Assembly (NCBI GenBank): GCA_035620895.1
Contig: DASPFY010000017.1
Coordinates: forward strand, 1-64,000
DNA length: 64,000 nt
DNA from: TA-21 sp035620895
Lineage (GTDB): Archaea > Thermoproteota > Nitrososphaeria > Nitrososphaerales > Nitrososphaeraceae
Direction: 5' to 3'
This document shows positions 63,280 through 64,000 of this stretch, piece after piece (position 1 is the stretch's first letter; the number at the start of each line of letters is the position of its first letter). The notes below the pieces were generated by a model. That model was not told the origin of the DNA and searched no databases. It was given only the letters and a program-made list of their open reading frames with translations. The translations under genes were made by a program, and so were the position numbers.

Positions 63280-63525
63280 ATGAACTCCAAAGGAACCCCT
63301 TTAATAATTACAACTTTGTCGATGCTAATGCTTGGAGAAACCATTATGTCTTCATATACTGCATTCGGAGTCGAAATGACCACATCAAGCATTTGGAGCG
63401 ATTGGTGTTACATATCGGCGTTTCCGGAAGAGAGACCGGTTTGCTTCCCAAGTCAAGAGGAGTGCAAGAAATCCGAGTCATTAGATCGATTCAAATCAGA
63501 TACTTGTTTCAATCATAAGTCATAA
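63280..63525 (+). CDS. Small secreted four-Cys protein
   Basis: 81 residues from an ATG. Signal peptide LIITTLSMLMLGETIMSS. The mature part contains DWCYISAFPEERPVCF, QEECKKSE and DTCFNHKS: four Cys likely forming two disulphides. The W-C...C-F...E-E-C...C pattern recalls bacterial DUF3551 peptides, but that link is only a pattern likeness. A decayed copy of this gene lies at 43901. Confidence 0.68.
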   Translation: MNSKGTPLIITTLSMLMLGETIMSSYTAFGVEMTTSSIWSDWCYISAFPEERPVCFPSQEECKKSESLDRFKSDTCFNHKS

Positions 63526-63867
63526 GCAAAATAGTCTAAGGAATAATGATACTTATCGATACCAAAAGGTAATACTTTATCCAAAAGTTGGCAAGTGACA
63601 GTAAAAAAGAAAGATAAAATTATTAACTGACATGATAAGAAAAATAAACACAAGAAGGATGCAATTGGATTTTCAATTAATGAAATTAGGTCCCCTCTAA
63701 TGGAAGTCTTAAGTATAATGTAGGGAGGTAGGCACTGTCTGTATTGAATTCATCGTTAGAATAGTCGATTCGTTGGTGCTTTCCTCATAGGAATTGCATC
63801 AATCAATTCTTCCGAATGTAACTTGGAACAAAGCAACTTTATTTGAGATAGATGTATAAAGCATTAA
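63526..63867. other. Intergenic region, no gene recognised
   Basis: About 340 bases before the DUF72 gene. No convincing frame or RNA found. Confidence 0.4.
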
Positions 63868-64000
63868 TTGCGGCTCTATATTGGTTGTTCAGGATGGAGT
63901 TACTCTTCGTGGCAAGGACCTTTTTATCCTTCCAGTATAGTGAATAAGGCTTGGCTGCCTTATTATTCTCAGGTTTTCAATTACGTTGAAATAGATTCCA
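63868..64000 (+). CDS. DUF72 family protein, N-terminal part, cut by right edge
   Basis: The TTG frame starts MRLYIGCSGWSYSSWQG and continues FYPSSI...WLPYYSQVFNYVEIDS to the window end. The Y-I-G-x-S-G-W-x-Y-x-x-W-x-G-x-F-Y-P and Y-x-x-x-F-x-x-V-E-I opening is diagnostic of DUF72 (YecE-like TIM-barrel) proteins, whose role is unknown. About 44 of an expected 240 or so residues are visible. A TAA stop directly before the TTG makes this start the earliest possible. Confidence 0.85.
   Translation, partial: MRLYIGCSGWSYSSWQGPFYPSSIVNKAWLPYYSQVFNYVEIDS

Overview
The window looks like chromosomal DNA of an AT-rich ammonia-oxidising archaeon (Nitrososphaerota, order Nitrososphaerales, most like Nitrosocosmicus or its relatives). 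This placement is inferred from eukaryote-like ribosomal proteins L32e and L19e, archaeal AlaRS, AspRS and DtdA, GatCAB, tRNA introns with bulge-helix-bulge (BHB) splice signals, many leaderless TTG/GTG starts with a TATA-like box about 25 bases upstream, and a very large set of secreted NHL, CHRD, cupredoxin-like and multicopper proteins. No rRNA, CRISPR array, insertion sequence or complete prophage was seen.

Layout. 0-13 kb: a serine-rich repeat protein cut by the left edge, an alpha/beta hydrolase, a large Ig-like surface protein, two NHL propellers, a cupin, a Gln/Glu-repeat protein ending in a phosphoesterase domain, Fe/Mn superoxide dismutase and a CDF metal exporter. 13-22 kb: a tRNA-Pro with one intron, HtrA protease, ATP-type PEP carboxykinase behind a long palindrome, a tRNA-Gln that appears to carry three introns, and several small conserved-looking proteins. 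22-36 kb: a translation block with rpl32e-rpl19e, ogt, dtdA, alaS-leuS (minus strand) and, divergently, aspS-gatC-gatA-gatB, followed by an ornithine cyclodeaminase-like gene. 37-64 kb: an accessory region made almost wholly of exported proteins in repeated families: three glucose/sorbosone dehydrogenase-like propellers, three phosphoesterases (a fourth is at 7-9 kb), two NodB-like deacetylases plus a decayed third copy, two NHL propellers, two CHRD proteins, a two-domain multicopper oxidase, a cupredoxin-like protein and small secreted peptides. A few intracellular genes are mixed in: a CBS protein, an HD hydrolase, a cobalamin adenosyltransferase, a one-finger C2H2 protein and the start of a DUF72 gene at the right edge.

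How the genes work together. The 22-35 kb block serves tRNA charging, proofreading and amide formation; GatCAB makes Gln-tRNA and possibly Asn-tRNA, and the intron-rich tRNA-Gln lies only 14 kb away. The 37-64 kb block reads as an expanding cell-surface and extracellular repertoire with paralogues at several stages of duplication and decay. Two repeat-rich surface proteins in the first 9 kb share a C-terminal ILPLYSE motif and a coiled-coil module, which suggests one surface system. The most noteworthy observations are the three-intron tRNA-Gln, the unusual active-site residues shared by the phosphoesterase and deacetylase paralogues, and the shared motif of the repeat proteins.
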